From: Marvinbryantia formatexigens
Lineage (GTDB): Bacteria; Bacillota; Clostridia; Oscillospirales; Ruminococcaceae
NCBI GenBank assembly: GCA_021771035.1
Contig: JAETPU010000001.1
Location: forward strand, 346,680 to 410,679
Length of the DNA stretch: 64,000 bases
Reading direction: 5' to 3'
Part shown: in pieces, positions 16,364 to 25,167 of the stretch
How positions within the stretch are numbered: position 1 is the first letter of the stretch
Layout: the number at the start of each line of letters is the position of its first letter
The notes under the pieces: model-generated
Database searches by the model: none
Told to the model about the DNA's origin: nothing
Seen by the model: only the letters and a program-made list of their open reading frames with translations
Program-made: the position numbers and the translations under genes

Positions 16364-17311
16364 CTACAGTACAAGGCAGCCCTTCAACTTATACTGATTG
16401 CTCCCCCCTCTAGTCTTGAACTGAGAAAGAGTATATTCTTTCACAATTCCATCTGAAGGATCCTTTGCATCGTCTCTAACTGGATAATTTGCTTCGGTGA
16501 AGTAAATCTTTCCATTCGTAACCCTTTCTACATATGCAACATGACCATATCCTCCATCTTGCCAGACTGCCACGGAATTGGAAACCGGTTCATAAACCTT
16601 TTGACAGTTGGTACACTTGTCATACCAGGTACCGCCGTCTAAACCGCTTACAGCACTGAAAGTCATTTTTTTGCCTGTAACCTCATAAGCACGGCCATAG
16701 GCATGCCAGGTGCACTGTCCCTCACTTTTAAACTTATCCTGGTAAAAGGTACTCTCATAATTAAGTGTGGAAGGTCGTACGCCAACCGTCAATGTTCCGT
16801 TACCCTTACCTCCGCTTGTTCCTCCCCCAGAGGTTTTAATGAACTGCCACAAACAATGGCTGGGGGTGGAGGACCAGAACACGTTTCCCGCCGAGGTGGG
16901 GGTGGTGCCGGAGGAGGTGCCGTTGGCGGTACCGTAGGCGCACAGATAATATTCATTGCTTGCCAAAATCACATAATAATAGTCTGCCGTGGTGTTAACC
17001 AGCCGCACAATCTGGGAGGCGTCCTCCGAGGAGGTATTGCTCCACAGATCCGCGTTGTTGAACTTGCTGCCGCTCAGGCGGTAGCGGTCCAGCGCGTAGC
17101 CGCCGTTCTGGCAAATCATCTTATAAAGCTGCCTATCTTTGGAATCCTTTCCGGCAGAAACCAGTTTCCACTTCTGCTCGGCGCTGCCGTCCCCGGTAAA
17201 TTGCACCACATTGCTGCCGTTGGATACGGAACCTCCCGGAGCATAGGCGTTGAGGTATTTGCCTGTCTGAGAATTCTTGAGGTTATAAATGCTACCAATT
17301 GATACTGCCAT
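16364..17311 (-). CDS. Ricin-type lectin domain plus CHAP amidase/peptidase domain protein
   Basis: The 315-residue protein has an N-terminal ricin B-like beta-trefoil (about residues 5-150; GSIYNLKNSQTGKYLN and QKWKL motifs). A Gly/Thr-rich linker leads to a C-terminal CHAP domain (about 175-315). The CHAP catalytic Cys is in EGQCTWHAYGR, the His in GYGHVAYVE and the polar third residue in FTEANYP. CHAP enzymes cut peptidoglycan stem peptides or amide bonds, and the lectin could target glycans. There is no signal peptide, so export would need lysis, a holin or another route, as in phage endolysins, but no phage genes are nearby. ATG with AAAGGAG. Confidence 0.85.
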   Translation of the reverse strand: MAVSIGSIYNLKNSQTGKYLNAYAPGGSVSNGSNVVQFTGDGSAEQKWKLVSAGKDSKDRQLYKMICQNGGYALDRYRLSGSKFNNADLWSNTSSEDASQIVRLVNTTADYYYVILASNEYYLCAYGTANGTSSGTTPTSAGNVFWSSTPSHCLWQFIKTSGGGTSGGKGNGTLTVGVRPSTLNYESTFYQDKFKSEGQCTWHAYGRAYEVTGKKMTFSAVSGLDGGTWYDKCTNCQKVYEPVSNSVAVWQDGGYGHVAYVERVTNGKIYFTEANYPVRDDAKDPSDGIVKEYTLSQFKTRGGSNQYKLKGCLVL

Positions 17312-17515
17312 AATTTTTTCTCCTTTATCTTTTTAGTCGTAAAACGCCTCCGCGGAGATTTGCCTTACAACTTATAAAAAGACAGCAACCATCATTTTGT
17401 AAACCCACCGGCAAAAATATTTATAATTCTCATAGAACCGCAAACAGCCTTATGAAAAATAGTATTATGATTCGGTTGAACCCCGCGGATGTTTCTGTCC
17501 TATTTTTTGTTACAC

Positions 17516-17610
17516 GGGTATCAACCCTAACGCGCTGCGTTAGGGTCTGGATGAAGTCCTCAGACGCATAACGTCTGCCTTTTCCACAGAAAAGGGCCGG
17601 ACTTCTTCAA
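17516..17610 (-). repeat. Structured intergenic repeat family B, copy 2
   Basis: The 95-nt partner of 14779-14873. On the minus strand AGTCC/GGACT closes CCTTTTC/GAAAAGG and CAGACG/CGTCTG, and CCCTAACGC/GCGTTAGGG forms a perfect 9-bp hairpin. It lies about 205 nt upstream of the lectin-CHAP gene, mirroring copy 1 relative to the ATPase gene. The rest of 17312-17747 shows no gene. Confidence 0.6.
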
Positions 17611-17747
17611 CGTTGACGAAAGCGGTTTCCATCTGATGTAATTTATTCATTCCCAATAAAACCGGGAGATTTTTCTTGTCTGTCCAGCGGTATAAAAAAT
17701 AAGAACCACGCCCGGGCATGGTCCTTGTTTTCGCTGCACAGCGGATT

Positions 17748-18410
17748 TTATGCTTGGGACACATTTTCCCTGCCCACAGTAATTAAGTCATAGGGCACGC
17801 TTTGAAGCTTTTCCAAAATGTACTCGGCCCCCCGTTCCAGCTTTTCCTGCATCTCCTCGGGGTACAGCGGAATGATCTGATAAAAATTCACTACGTTTTT
17901 TCCAGGCAGTTCCATCCTGTACGCCCCTTTCCCATAACGGCGAGGATAGTCCAGCAGCATACAGGCAAACTGGGTATTTTCCGCAACAGGTTCCCCTGCC
18001 GGGACAGTATGTCCAAAACCCAGCCAGCTGTTCTCCTGAAGAGGCAGGCGGGCCAGGATTTTCAGCCATCGCATGGGCCAATACCAGTTTTCATGCGTAT
18101 TGGTAACAGGCCAACTGGCAGGAAGGGTCACCACCAATTCTGCCCTGTCCAGGTTCTGCTTCCGGAGCTCTTTGGGCAGATGCATGGGCGCGGCTCCCAT
18201 TCCCATTGTGACCAGGGTGAAATATTCCCGCTGAGGAGCAGGCTCGATTACGGCAATATCCACATGGATATCCGGAGACACAATCTCATGAAACACCTCA
18301 TGAAAATTCCCGAACCTCTGGATAATCCCCTCCTCCAGAGCGGTAATTTCCTGCCGCGTATACACCTGCGGCCGCTGCCTGTGGGAAAACAGGCGTTTTA
18401 CAAGACCCAT
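17748..18410 (-). CDS. Suppressor of fused (SUFU) domain protein
   Basis: The protein, about 220 residues from my chosen start, matches the bacterial SUFU domain. Landmarks are FHEIVSPDIHVDIAVIEP (about 34-51), YFTLVTMGMGAAPMHLP, RAELVVTLPASWP, the Trp-rich LQENSWLGFGHTVP and INFYQ-like NVVNFYQIIPLYPEEM near the C-terminus. In bacteria these domains are often linked to toxin-immunity or polymorphic systems, but the role is not settled. ATG 18410 is preferred because GGAAGGAG lies 9 nt before it; the upstream in-frame ATG touches the Shine-Dalgarno site. Confidence 0.85.
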   Translation of the reverse strand: MGLVKRLFSHRQRPQVYTRQEITALEEGIIQRFGNFHEVFHEIVSPDIHVDIAVIEPAPQREYFTLVTMGMGAAPMHLPKELRKQNLDRAELVVTLPASWPVTNTHENWYWPMRWLKILARLPLQENSWLGFGHTVPAGEPVAENTQFACMLLDYPRRYGKGAYRMELPGKNVVNFYQIIPLYPEEMQEKLERGAEYILEKLQSVPYDLITVGRENVSQA

Positions 18411-18419
18411 GGTCTCCAT

Positions 18420-18964
18420 CTCCTTCCCCAGATGGTTGATAGGCGAACTGAAAAACTACCTCTGACCAGGTTTCAAGCGACAGCTAAGGGTCTATTGACA
18501 CGCCTCTTCCGGCAACGGGTACCCGGGCACCACGAAACAATCTCGCTTGTTTGTCCCCAGGTACCGCTGAACCCGCACCGGCGTTTTCGTTCCCAAAGCG
18601 CCCGGCTGCGTACGCAGCCATCTACCCAAACAGACAGTATTTGGCCCACCGGCGTTCAAACGTTCTCTTGGGAAGCCTCCTGATACTTATTGCCACAGCC
18701 CCCCAGCATCGGACCATTCCCGCAAGAGGATCCGACAGCGTTGTCGGGTTCACCGTCATACCGCCGTACTCAGAGAGTTCAATCGCCGCCTCAAAAGTCC
18801 GGAACAGCAATACAGGCTGTCCGCCGTTTCACTATAGCATACCGGAACTAAAAAAACAATTTTATCTATGAATAATCCTTCTGAATTCTACTGCGGCGAC
18901 CATAATTTTACTTCTTGCACTAGTTGCTCCATCTTGCAAAACGTGCTCACTTGCAGGAAAGCCC
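18420..18964. other. Intergenic stretch, no gene recognised
   Basis: Roughly 540 nt between divergent SUFU and esterase genes. Short inverted repeats are present but no RNA family or coding sequence is recognised. Confidence 0.4.
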
Positions 18965-18994
18965 TTGCAAAGGCCAGGCCATTCCCGATATAGT
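18965..18994 (+). promoter_or_regulatory. Probable sigma-A promoter of the CE15-like gene
   Basis: TTGCAA, 18-nt spacer, TATAGT, about 80 nt before the start codon. Confidence 0.5.
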
Positions 18995-19021
18995 GGGAAT
19001 AGGTATAAATATATTCTCAAA

Positions 19022-19043
19022 TCTGCATAAATATTTATGCAGA
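19022..19043. promoter_or_regulatory. Perfect 22-bp palindrome, candidate operator
   Basis: TCTGCATAAAT followed directly by ATTTATGCAGA: an unspaced 22-bp palindrome between the putative promoter and the Shine-Dalgarno site of the esterase gene. Its position suits a repressor site; it has no T tract, so it is not a terminator. Confidence 0.5.
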
Positions 19044-19074
19044 ATCTACAGAACCCACAAAGGAGGTTTGTGTG

Positions 19075-20259
19075 ATGTCCCAGTATACGTTTTTGGATCG
19101 CTCTGCTCTTCCCAGTATTCCAGAGCTTCCGGATCCATTTCTCAAACCAGATGGATCCCGTGTCTGCAGTCCGGAGGAGTGGGATACCCAGCGGGAATAT
19201 CTCAAAGAGATGCTCGCCACCTATATGTATGGCCATATGCCTCCCAACCCCGGCAACACCACCGGCGAAGTCAGAAGCTGTGAGGAAATCCATGATGGCA
19301 GGGCCATCCGGGAAATTGTGCACATTGAGTGCGGGCCCGAGCACGCCATCCAGTTTGATGTGGTAGTGGTACGCCCCAATAAGCCCGGAAAATTCCCGGT
19401 ATTCACCTGGAACCATTTTAAGGAGATGACACCCAGCCCGGCAGAATATGAGGCTGTGTGCCAGCGGGACTATGCAATCGCCTACTTTGATAAGGAGCAG
19501 CTGGCACCGGATAATTCCAATTTTGCCACCGGAATCGCGCCAAAAGCCTATCCGGACTATGACTGGCGGGCCATCGCCGTCTGGGCCTGGGGTCACAGCC
19601 GCATTATTGACTATTTGGAGACCACTGACTACGCCGATATGAGCAAAATTATCTCCACCGGGCACTCCCGCGGCGGTAAAACCGCGATGTGCGCCGCTAT
19701 CTATGACGATCGTATTGCCGCCTGTGCCAGCAGCGGTTCCGGCTGCGGCGGCGCCGGCTGCTACCGCTTTTTAGGCGGACGCTTTGGCGAAGGTGTGGGC
19801 CCCTGCGAAACCCTGGGCAGTATGCTGGAACCCTTCCGGTTCTGGTACTGGTTTGTGGACTCCCTGGCGGATTACGGCCATCATGGAGAATTTTCGATTA
19901 TCAAGGATGAGCCGCGCTTGCCCTTTGATCTCCACTTCCTCAAAGCGCTTATCGCCCCCCGCCCGCTGATTACGACGGACGGCCTGGACGATATCTGGGC
20001 CAATCCCTTCGGCACCCAGGTGACCTGGCGCGCCGCCGAGGAAGTCTACCGCTTTTTGGGCGCTCCCCGCAAAAATGCCATGCACTACCGGGAGGGCGGC
20101 CACAAGTACCGCAAGAGCGACTGGCTGGTTGTCCTGGACTTTATGGACAAAATGCTCCTGGGCAAGGACGTTGCGGGCACCTATGCCACCGTCGATGAAA
20201 CTCTGGAATATCCCTATCCCCATCTGCATTTTGATTGGCGGGCCCCGCAGGGAAAATAA
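19075..20259 (+). CDS. Alpha/beta-hydrolase, glucuronoyl esterase (CE15)-like
   Basis: The 394-residue product carries the CE15-type nucleophile elbow GHSRGGK with Ser198, downstream of YDWRAIAVWAWGHSRIIDYL. The catalytic His is probably the one in REGGHKYRKSDW near the C-terminus. CE15 glucuronoyl esterases cut ester bonds between lignin alcohols and glucuronic acid on xylan; close relatives are annotated as acetylxylan esterases. No signal peptide is visible, so the substrate would be an imported fragment. ATG 19075 follows AGGAGG by 8 nt (a GTG one codon upstream is possible). It is monocistronic, with its own terminator. Confidence 0.8.
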   Translation: MSQYTFLDRSALPSIPELPDPFLKPDGSRVCSPEEWDTQREYLKEMLATYMYGHMPPNPGNTTGEVRSCEEIHDGRAIREIVHIECGPEHAIQFDVVVVRPNKPGKFPVFTWNHFKEMTPSPAEYEAVCQRDYAIAYFDKEQLAPDNSNFATGIAPKAYPDYDWRAIAVWAWGHSRIIDYLETTDYADMSKIISTGHSRGGKTAMCAAIYDDRIAACASSGSGCGGAGCYRFLGGRFGEGVGPCETLGSMLEPFRFWYWFVDSLADYGHHGEFSIIKDEPRLPFDLHFLKALIAPRPLITTDGLDDIWANPFGTQVTWRAAEEVYRFLGAPRKNAMHYREGGHKYRKSDWLVVLDFMDKMLLGKDVAGTYATVDETLEYPYPHLHFDWRAPQGK

Positions 20260-20285
20260 CCGCGGGAGTTGTAAACAGGGATCCG

Positions 20286-20313
20286 AAAAGCCTCCGCATC
20301 AGCGGAGGCTTTT
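20286..20313 (+). terminator. Rho-independent terminator of the CE15-like gene
   Basis: AAAAGCCTCCGC, loop atca, GCGGAGGCTTTT, 26 nt after the stop codon. The remaining ~300 nt to 20613 holds nothing I recognise. Confidence 0.9.
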
Positions 20314-20613
20314 CTATAGCTTCAAACGGGAATCACCCTCTTGAGGAAAAGCATCTGGCCCAGGACACCCCGGATACGCTGCAGGCGCCGCCGGGGAACG
20401 CCAAAGCGCCTCAAGCACCATCCAATTTATGGCAGCGGCGCCGCAGGTACAGTTTTTCTTTGAAACACGCCGCCCTTGTGGCAGCCGCGTTTTCCTTAGG
20501 ACCAGGGGTTCATCTAACCCGCGCAAATCAACGAAACCCGCCGGATTTCCGGGATACTTTACGGGTCTTTATCCTTCCGGCTGAGTTTGGGAATCCGGTA
20601 GGGCTATCCTATT

Positions 20614-21849
20614 TTATTCCCAGTACCTCTCAATGCAGTTGCGCACAATCTGCACCCCACGCTTGGCGCGCAGAGGATCTCCCTTAAGGGTATACACATC
20701 CCGGAAGGCAAACTCCACCTGGCAGCCCTTAGCGGCCCTGAGCGTCTTGGCAATATGGGCCTCAAAGGCTTTTTCATCAAACACCTCGTCCACCCCGAAG
20801 AAATTGGGGGACGGCTTGCGCAGGTAAACGACCTTTTTCCCACGCAGGCGTTCGCCCATATATTCCTCATTGCACCAGGCGGAGATGGACACCTTACGCA
20901 GGTTCTCCAGGCGGTGCAGGCTCTTTTCCCAGTAATCGCTCACCGGCTCGCAGCAGCCATAGGAGAGAAGCCCGAAATCTTTGGTAACCTCCAGATAATA
21001 CCGGAAGAAAAACTCCTCAAACATATCCGGGGAGATGTCCACCGTCTCCTGGGAATCCATATAGCCCCAGATGTCCCCAAAGCCTACGGCCTCCCCCGGG
21101 TTCTTGTGCTGGGGCAGGTCATGGGAGAAGGCATAGGAGCCCTGATTGAGCCAGTCGTTGCCGTCGTTGAGCGTCAATGCGCCCACCCTTTGAGCTTCGG
21201 CCTTGAATTCCAGAATATCATCCGTGAGCATCCGCATCATTTGATGGAACTCATCCGGATAGTCATACATGGCGCACATCATATTTTCCAGGCCCATGGC
21301 GTTGAAAACCGCCCGGGCAGGGGTCATATAAAAACAGCCGCCGCGGATTTGGACCGGCATTAAATCCCCGATAATTTCCTGGGTCTGCTCCTGTTCCAGC
21401 TTTGCCTTCTCCACACCGAAACGCCAGGTGGATTTTTTCAGAAGCCCAAAATCATCCTCCAAATCCTGGACCGGATGATCCAGATGGTAGCCGATGGAGT
21501 CCTTATCCGTACGGTGCTCCGCAATGTCTAAATCAAAGGCTTTAAATTCCCGCTCAATAGGAACGGAATAAAAATTGGGGATCACGGTATCGTCGTCGAT
21601 CATCTCGTGATGGCGCACCTTCCCCAGAAGCCGGGATTCGATGGTCCGGGCCAGCTCATCCTCGCATCGAAGCGGCGGCACCACGTCCTGCAGGAAGGTT
21701 TCCTTCTCCACGGTCACAATCGGTACATTCGCCAGGCAGTCATTGTGCAGGTACCAATTTTTTTCCCTTTGCGCCATCACCGGAAGCGCCGCATATTCCA
21801 GCTGCTTTTTTGCCAAATCCCTCAGGTACGCTTTTTCCCAATCTTGCAT
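20614..21849 (-). CDS. Uroporphyrinogen decarboxylase (URO-D)-like protein
   Basis: The protein is about 411 residues from ATG 21849 (GGAGG upstream; the longer frame adds an unlikely 22 residues). It resembles the URO-D/methyltransferase superfamily branch common in gut Firmicutes: RGGCFYMTPARAVFNAMGLE near 190, DYPDEFHQMMRMLTDDILEF, ISPDMFEEFFFRYYLEVTKDFGLLSYGCCEP near 290 and a C-terminal VEFAFRDVYTLKGDP. No heme or corrinoid genes are adjacent, so true URO-D activity is doubtful. These proteins may act on other substrates, for example corrinoid-linked methyl transfer. Confidence 0.7.
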   Translation of the reverse strand: MQDWEKAYLRDLAKKQLEYAALPVMAQREKNWYLHNDCLANVPIVTVEKETFLQDVVPPLRCEDELARTIESRLLGKVRHHEMIDDDTVIPNFYSVPIEREFKAFDLDIAEHRTDKDSIGYHLDHPVQDLEDDFGLLKKSTWRFGVEKAKLEQEQTQEIIGDLMPVQIRGGCFYMTPARAVFNAMGLENMMCAMYDYPDEFHQMMRMLTDDILEFKAEAQRVGALTLNDGNDWLNQGSYAFSHDLPQHKNPGEAVGFGDIWGYMDSQETVDISPDMFEEFFFRYYLEVTKDFGLLSYGCCEPVSDYWEKSLHRLENLRKVSISAWCNEEYMGERLRGKKVVYLRKPSPNFFGVDEVFDEKAFEAHIAKTLRAAKGCQVEFAFRDVYTLKGDPLRAKRGVQIVRNCIERYWE

Positions 21850-22352
21850 AGGTGTTCCTCCCCAAAAATGAAGTTCATATTCAATGATTGCGAATCGGCT
21901 GCGTGCCGCACGCAAGGCCGCGGCTCTTTTTACAGCACAATTTCGTTTGCCGACACCCCTCTCATTCCATGGAGGCGTCGGATTTTGTGTCCGGCTGCGC
22001 GATAAATTAATTATAAGTCACCGTTCCCTGCATAGCAAGGGCACGATTCCAGCAGAGTTCGGAACGCCGATTTTACTGCCGCAAAAGGTACCATTTCAAA
22101 CGCCGCTGCCGCTATATGGCGGCTGAACGTTGAGGCTGCCATGACTCTACCCAAAATCCATAAAGCCTTATCCTCAGAATAAAGAAAAAAAGCAGGATTT
22201 TCTTGTATTTTTTTATGATTTTTCTTCTTTTTCTATGCAACTGAAACTTCGAGCCGAAAACGCTGCCGCCGCACAGCTTTACCGGAGGGCCGCTATCCCT
22301 GTGCCCTCAGCGCGCTGCCAAATCGGCCGTGCAAAAGAGCAATTCTCGCAAC
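21850..22352. other. Divergent intergenic region
   Basis: About 500 nt between two divergent genes. An imperfect dyad CCGACACC..GGCGTCGG at roughly 21949-21981 lies about 100 nt upstream of the URO-D-like gene and could be regulatory. No coding sequence is seen. Confidence 0.35.
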
Positions 22353-22381
22353 TTGTAAAAGCCGGCGGAAGATCTTATAAT
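22353..22381 (+). promoter_or_regulatory. Sigma-A promoter of the ABC exporter gene
   Basis: TTGTAA, 17-nt spacer, TATAAT, 45 nt before the start codon. Confidence 0.75.
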
Positions 22382-22426
22382 AAGAGATTATGAGGATTGA
22401 AAGAGAAATAAGAGGAGGAAAACAAG

Positions 22427-24151
22427 ATGATACGACAATTCGCCAAGTATTACCGTCCCCATCTCAAGCTGTTTGTTGCGGATATGTTCTGTGCTTTTCT
22501 GGTGGCAATCTGCGATCTGTTCTATCCTGTCATTACCAAGAGCATGATTAACGACTACATCCCCAACCAGAACCTGCGGCTTCTGCTGATTTGGGGCATG
22601 GCGCTGCTGGCTATCTATGTGCTCAAGGCGGGGTTGAACTACTTTATCCAGTACTACGGCCACGTGGTGGGCGTTCGGATGCAGGCAGATATGCGCCGGG
22701 ACATTTTCCGGCACCTGCAGAACCTGCCCTTTTCGTTCTTTGACGAGCATAAAACCGGTTCCATCATGTCCAGAATCATCAACGACCTGATGGACATCAC
22801 CGAGCTGGCCCATCACGGCCCGGAGGATCTGTTTGTCTCCATTGTGATGCTGATCGGCTCCTTTATCATCATGTGCACCATCAATGTGCCGCTCACACTC
22901 ATCATCTTCGCGTTTATCCCGCTTTTGATCGTGATTGCCCTGCGCAAACGCGTCAAAATGTCCGAGGCCTTCACCCAAACCCGTGTGGAAATCGCGGAGG
23001 TCAACGCAAACATTGAAAACAGCATCGCAGGCGTGAGGGTGTCCAAATCCTACACCAACGCCGAGCATGAGCTGGACAAATTCCAGGTGAACAACAACCG
23101 GTTCCAGCGTGCCAGGGAATATGCCTACAAGACCATGGCGGACTTCCACTCCGCGATGAACCTGACAGTGGATGTGCTCAACCTAGTGGTTCTGGTGTTC
23201 GGCGGCCTGTTCACCTATTATGGCGTCATTGATTTCGGCTCCTTTGTGGCCTATCTTCTGTTTGTGAATATCTTCGTCAACCCCATCAAGCGCCTGATTT
23301 CCTTTGTGGAGAGCTATCAGAACGGTATGACCGGCTTCAAGCGCTTTAAGGAGATTATGGCCGTGCAGCCGGAAAAGGAACGGGACGACTCCGTATCCCT
23401 CCAGAATGTCCGGGGTGAAATTCAGTTCCAGGATGTGAGCTTTACCTATGACGACGACACCCAGGTGCTCAGCCATGTGGATCTGCACATTCCCGCCGGG
23501 CGCACCGTGGCGCTGGTGGGCCCCTCCGGAGGCGGCAAAACTACCCTGTGCCACCTGATCCCCCGGTTCTATATCCCCACCCAGGGCAAAATCCTCCTAG
23601 ACGGCATCGATATCCAGGATATTCAGGCCCAGTCCCTGCGCAAAAACATCGGCCTGGTCCAGCAGGACACCTTCCTGTTCACCGGTACCATCCTGGAGAA
23701 TATCTCCTACGGAAACCTGGACGCCAGCATGGAGGAGATTATATCCGCCGCCAAGCGGGCCAATATCCATGATTATATCATGTCCCTGCCCGAGGGCTAT
23801 GACACCTATATCGGCGAACGGGGCGTCAAGCTTTCCGGCGGCCAGAAGCAGCGCCTCTCCATTGCCCGGGTCTTCTTAAAGAACCCGCCCATCCTGATTC
23901 TGGACGAGGCTACCTCTGCTTTGGACAATACGACCGAGCTTCTCATCCAGCAGGCTTTGGAGGAACTGTGTAAAGGCCGTACCACGCTGATTGTGGCACA
24001 CCGCCTGTCCACCATCAAAAAGGCCAACGAAATCGTGGTGCTCACGCCCCAGGGAATTGAGGAACGCGGCACCCACGAGGAGCTGCTGGCGCAGAAGGGG
24101 CTCTATTCCACCCTGTATGAAGCCCAGTTCAACACCGCGCATTTGGTATAA
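22427..24151 (+). CDS. ABC transporter half-exporter (ABC-B, MsbA/BmrA type): permease fused to ATPase
   Basis: The 574-residue protein has an N-terminal six-helix transmembrane domain (about residues 10-310) and a C-terminal nucleotide-binding domain (about 330-570). The latter has Walker A GPSGGGKTT, signature LSGGQKQR, Walker B ILILDEATSALD and H-loop IVAHRLS. Such half-transporters dimerise to export lipids, drugs or peptides. ATG behind GAGGAGG. It stands alone between its promoter and a terminator; there is no partner half-transporter, so it is probably a homodimer. Confidence 0.93.
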   Translation: MIRQFAKYYRPHLKLFVADMFCAFLVAICDLFYPVITKSMINDYIPNQNLRLLLIWGMALLAIYVLKAGLNYFIQYYGHVVGVRMQADMRRDIFRHLQNLPFSFFDEHKTGSIMSRIINDLMDITELAHHGPEDLFVSIVMLIGSFIIMCTINVPLTLIIFAFIPLLIVIALRKRVKMSEAFTQTRVEIAEVNANIENSIAGVRVSKSYTNAEHELDKFQVNNNRFQRAREYAYKTMADFHSAMNLTVDVLNLVVLVFGGLFTYYGVIDFGSFVAYLLFVNIFVNPIKRLISFVESYQNGMTGFKRFKEIMAVQPEKERDDSVSLQNVRGEIQFQDVSFTYDDDTQVLSHVDLHIPAGRTVALVGPSGGGKTTLCHLIPRFYIPTQGKILLDGIDIQDIQAQSLRKNIGLVQQDTFLFTGTILENISYGNLDASMEEIISAAKRANIHDYIMSLPEGYDTYIGERGVKLSGGQKQRLSIARVFLKNPPILILDEATSALDNTTELLIQQALEELCKGRTTLIVAHRLSTIKKANEIVVLTPQGIEERGTHEELLAQKGLYSTLYEAQFNTAHLV

Positions 24152-24324
24152 CCCTCCTGCAAAGCGTGGTTTTACAAAAGTTCTGATGATGTGAAAAGGA
24201 TTTACCTGCCGGCAAAATACGGCTGGTATTCAGCCTTCGTCCAAGCGCAAAACGCCCGTCCGGTCCAGGCTTCATGATAACGGACACCCGGACGCCCGGC
24301 AGTAACTCTATTCACTGGCAGTTC

Positions 24325-24369
24325 AAAGAGAACCCACAGTTTCATTTGGGACGATGGGTTCTCTTTTTT
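24325..24369 (+). terminator. Rho-independent terminator
   Basis: AAAGAGAACCCA pairs with TGGGTTCTCTTT across an 18-nt region and is followed by TTTT. It ends the ABC exporter transcript before the Met T-box. Confidence 0.85.
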
Positions 24370-24473
24370 GTTGTCGGCGGATGAATTCAAAAGGCAGCTC
24401 TTGTCACCGGTTTTTAGCAAAATCAATAAAAAAAGAGCGGTTTTCTGCCGAAAACTTTAGAAAGCCTGAGGTG

Positions 24474-24502
24474 TTGACGGTATTTTTCTCATGCGGTATA
24501 AT
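24474..24502 (+). promoter_or_regulatory. Sigma-A promoter of the T-box/metNIQ operon
   Basis: TTGACG, 17-nt spacer, TATAAT, placed just ahead of the T-box leader. Confidence 0.85.
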
Positions 24503-24508
24503 AATAGG

Positions 24509-24858
24509 CACATTCCTGTGGCATTTTAAGTACAGGAACATCAGGTGAAAGACTGAGAAGAGAAGAGTAATTTGGCAAGGCGTTTCCAGAGAACCCGAGG
24601 TGCTCCCCAGCACCGCCGCTGCGAAAGGGTATCGGCCGAACTGAATGAACATGGTCTCGGAGTTGCGTACCGAAGGAGATTTCCTAAGGCTACGACGGGG
24701 TTGCCCGTTACAGCAATAGAGTATGACTGTACTCGAAGAGGCCCCTGCCGTGAGGTTGGGGTGAAAAAAGGTGGTACCGCGGGAAAGCGTGTCAGCATTT
24801 GTAATTTGACTCCCGCCCTTTGAACAATCTGTTCCAAGGGCGGGAGTTTTTGTTTTGT
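24509..24858 (+). ncRNA. T-box riboswitch, methionine specifier
   Basis: The leader has the T-box sequence AAGGTGGTACCGCG at 24768-24781, whose TGGT would pair with the 3' ACCA of uncharged tRNA. A factor-independent terminator follows (stem CTCCCGCCCTT/AAGGGCGGGAG at 24810-24846, then TTTTTG). In Stem I the codon-like ATG at 24651-24653, within GAACATGGTC, is well placed as the specifier. That fits the downstream methionine transporter: uncharged tRNA-Met would stabilise the antiterminator and switch on metNIQ. The 5' boundary is approximate. Confidence 0.92.
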
Positions 24859-25167
24859 TTTTTAATATTGCGTCCCGCCCAGCCGTCTTGACTGCTCAGG
24901 ACAAAAAGCAGCGGGACAATGGCGGCGTGTGGTTTATACGGTTTCCAGGGGCGCTTGATGATATATACCATATCCAAGCCGGCCGCAGACTGCAAAAGCT
25001 CCCTTTTCTTCATCGGCCGGGCCCCCCTTTTTGAGCGCGGCTGTATCCTATATACCGCACACGGCACCGAAACAACGCTCACCCTGCCTGCGTCGGGGCG
25101 AGCACCGCGTCATCAGCCACAGCCGCCGCAACCGCTATCAATTTTACCGGAAAGGAATGTGAGAGCC

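Noticed and set aside
16364..17311. Prophage endolysin cassette
   Set aside because: No holin, integrase, capsid or tail gene lies on either side; neighbours are chromosomal genes.
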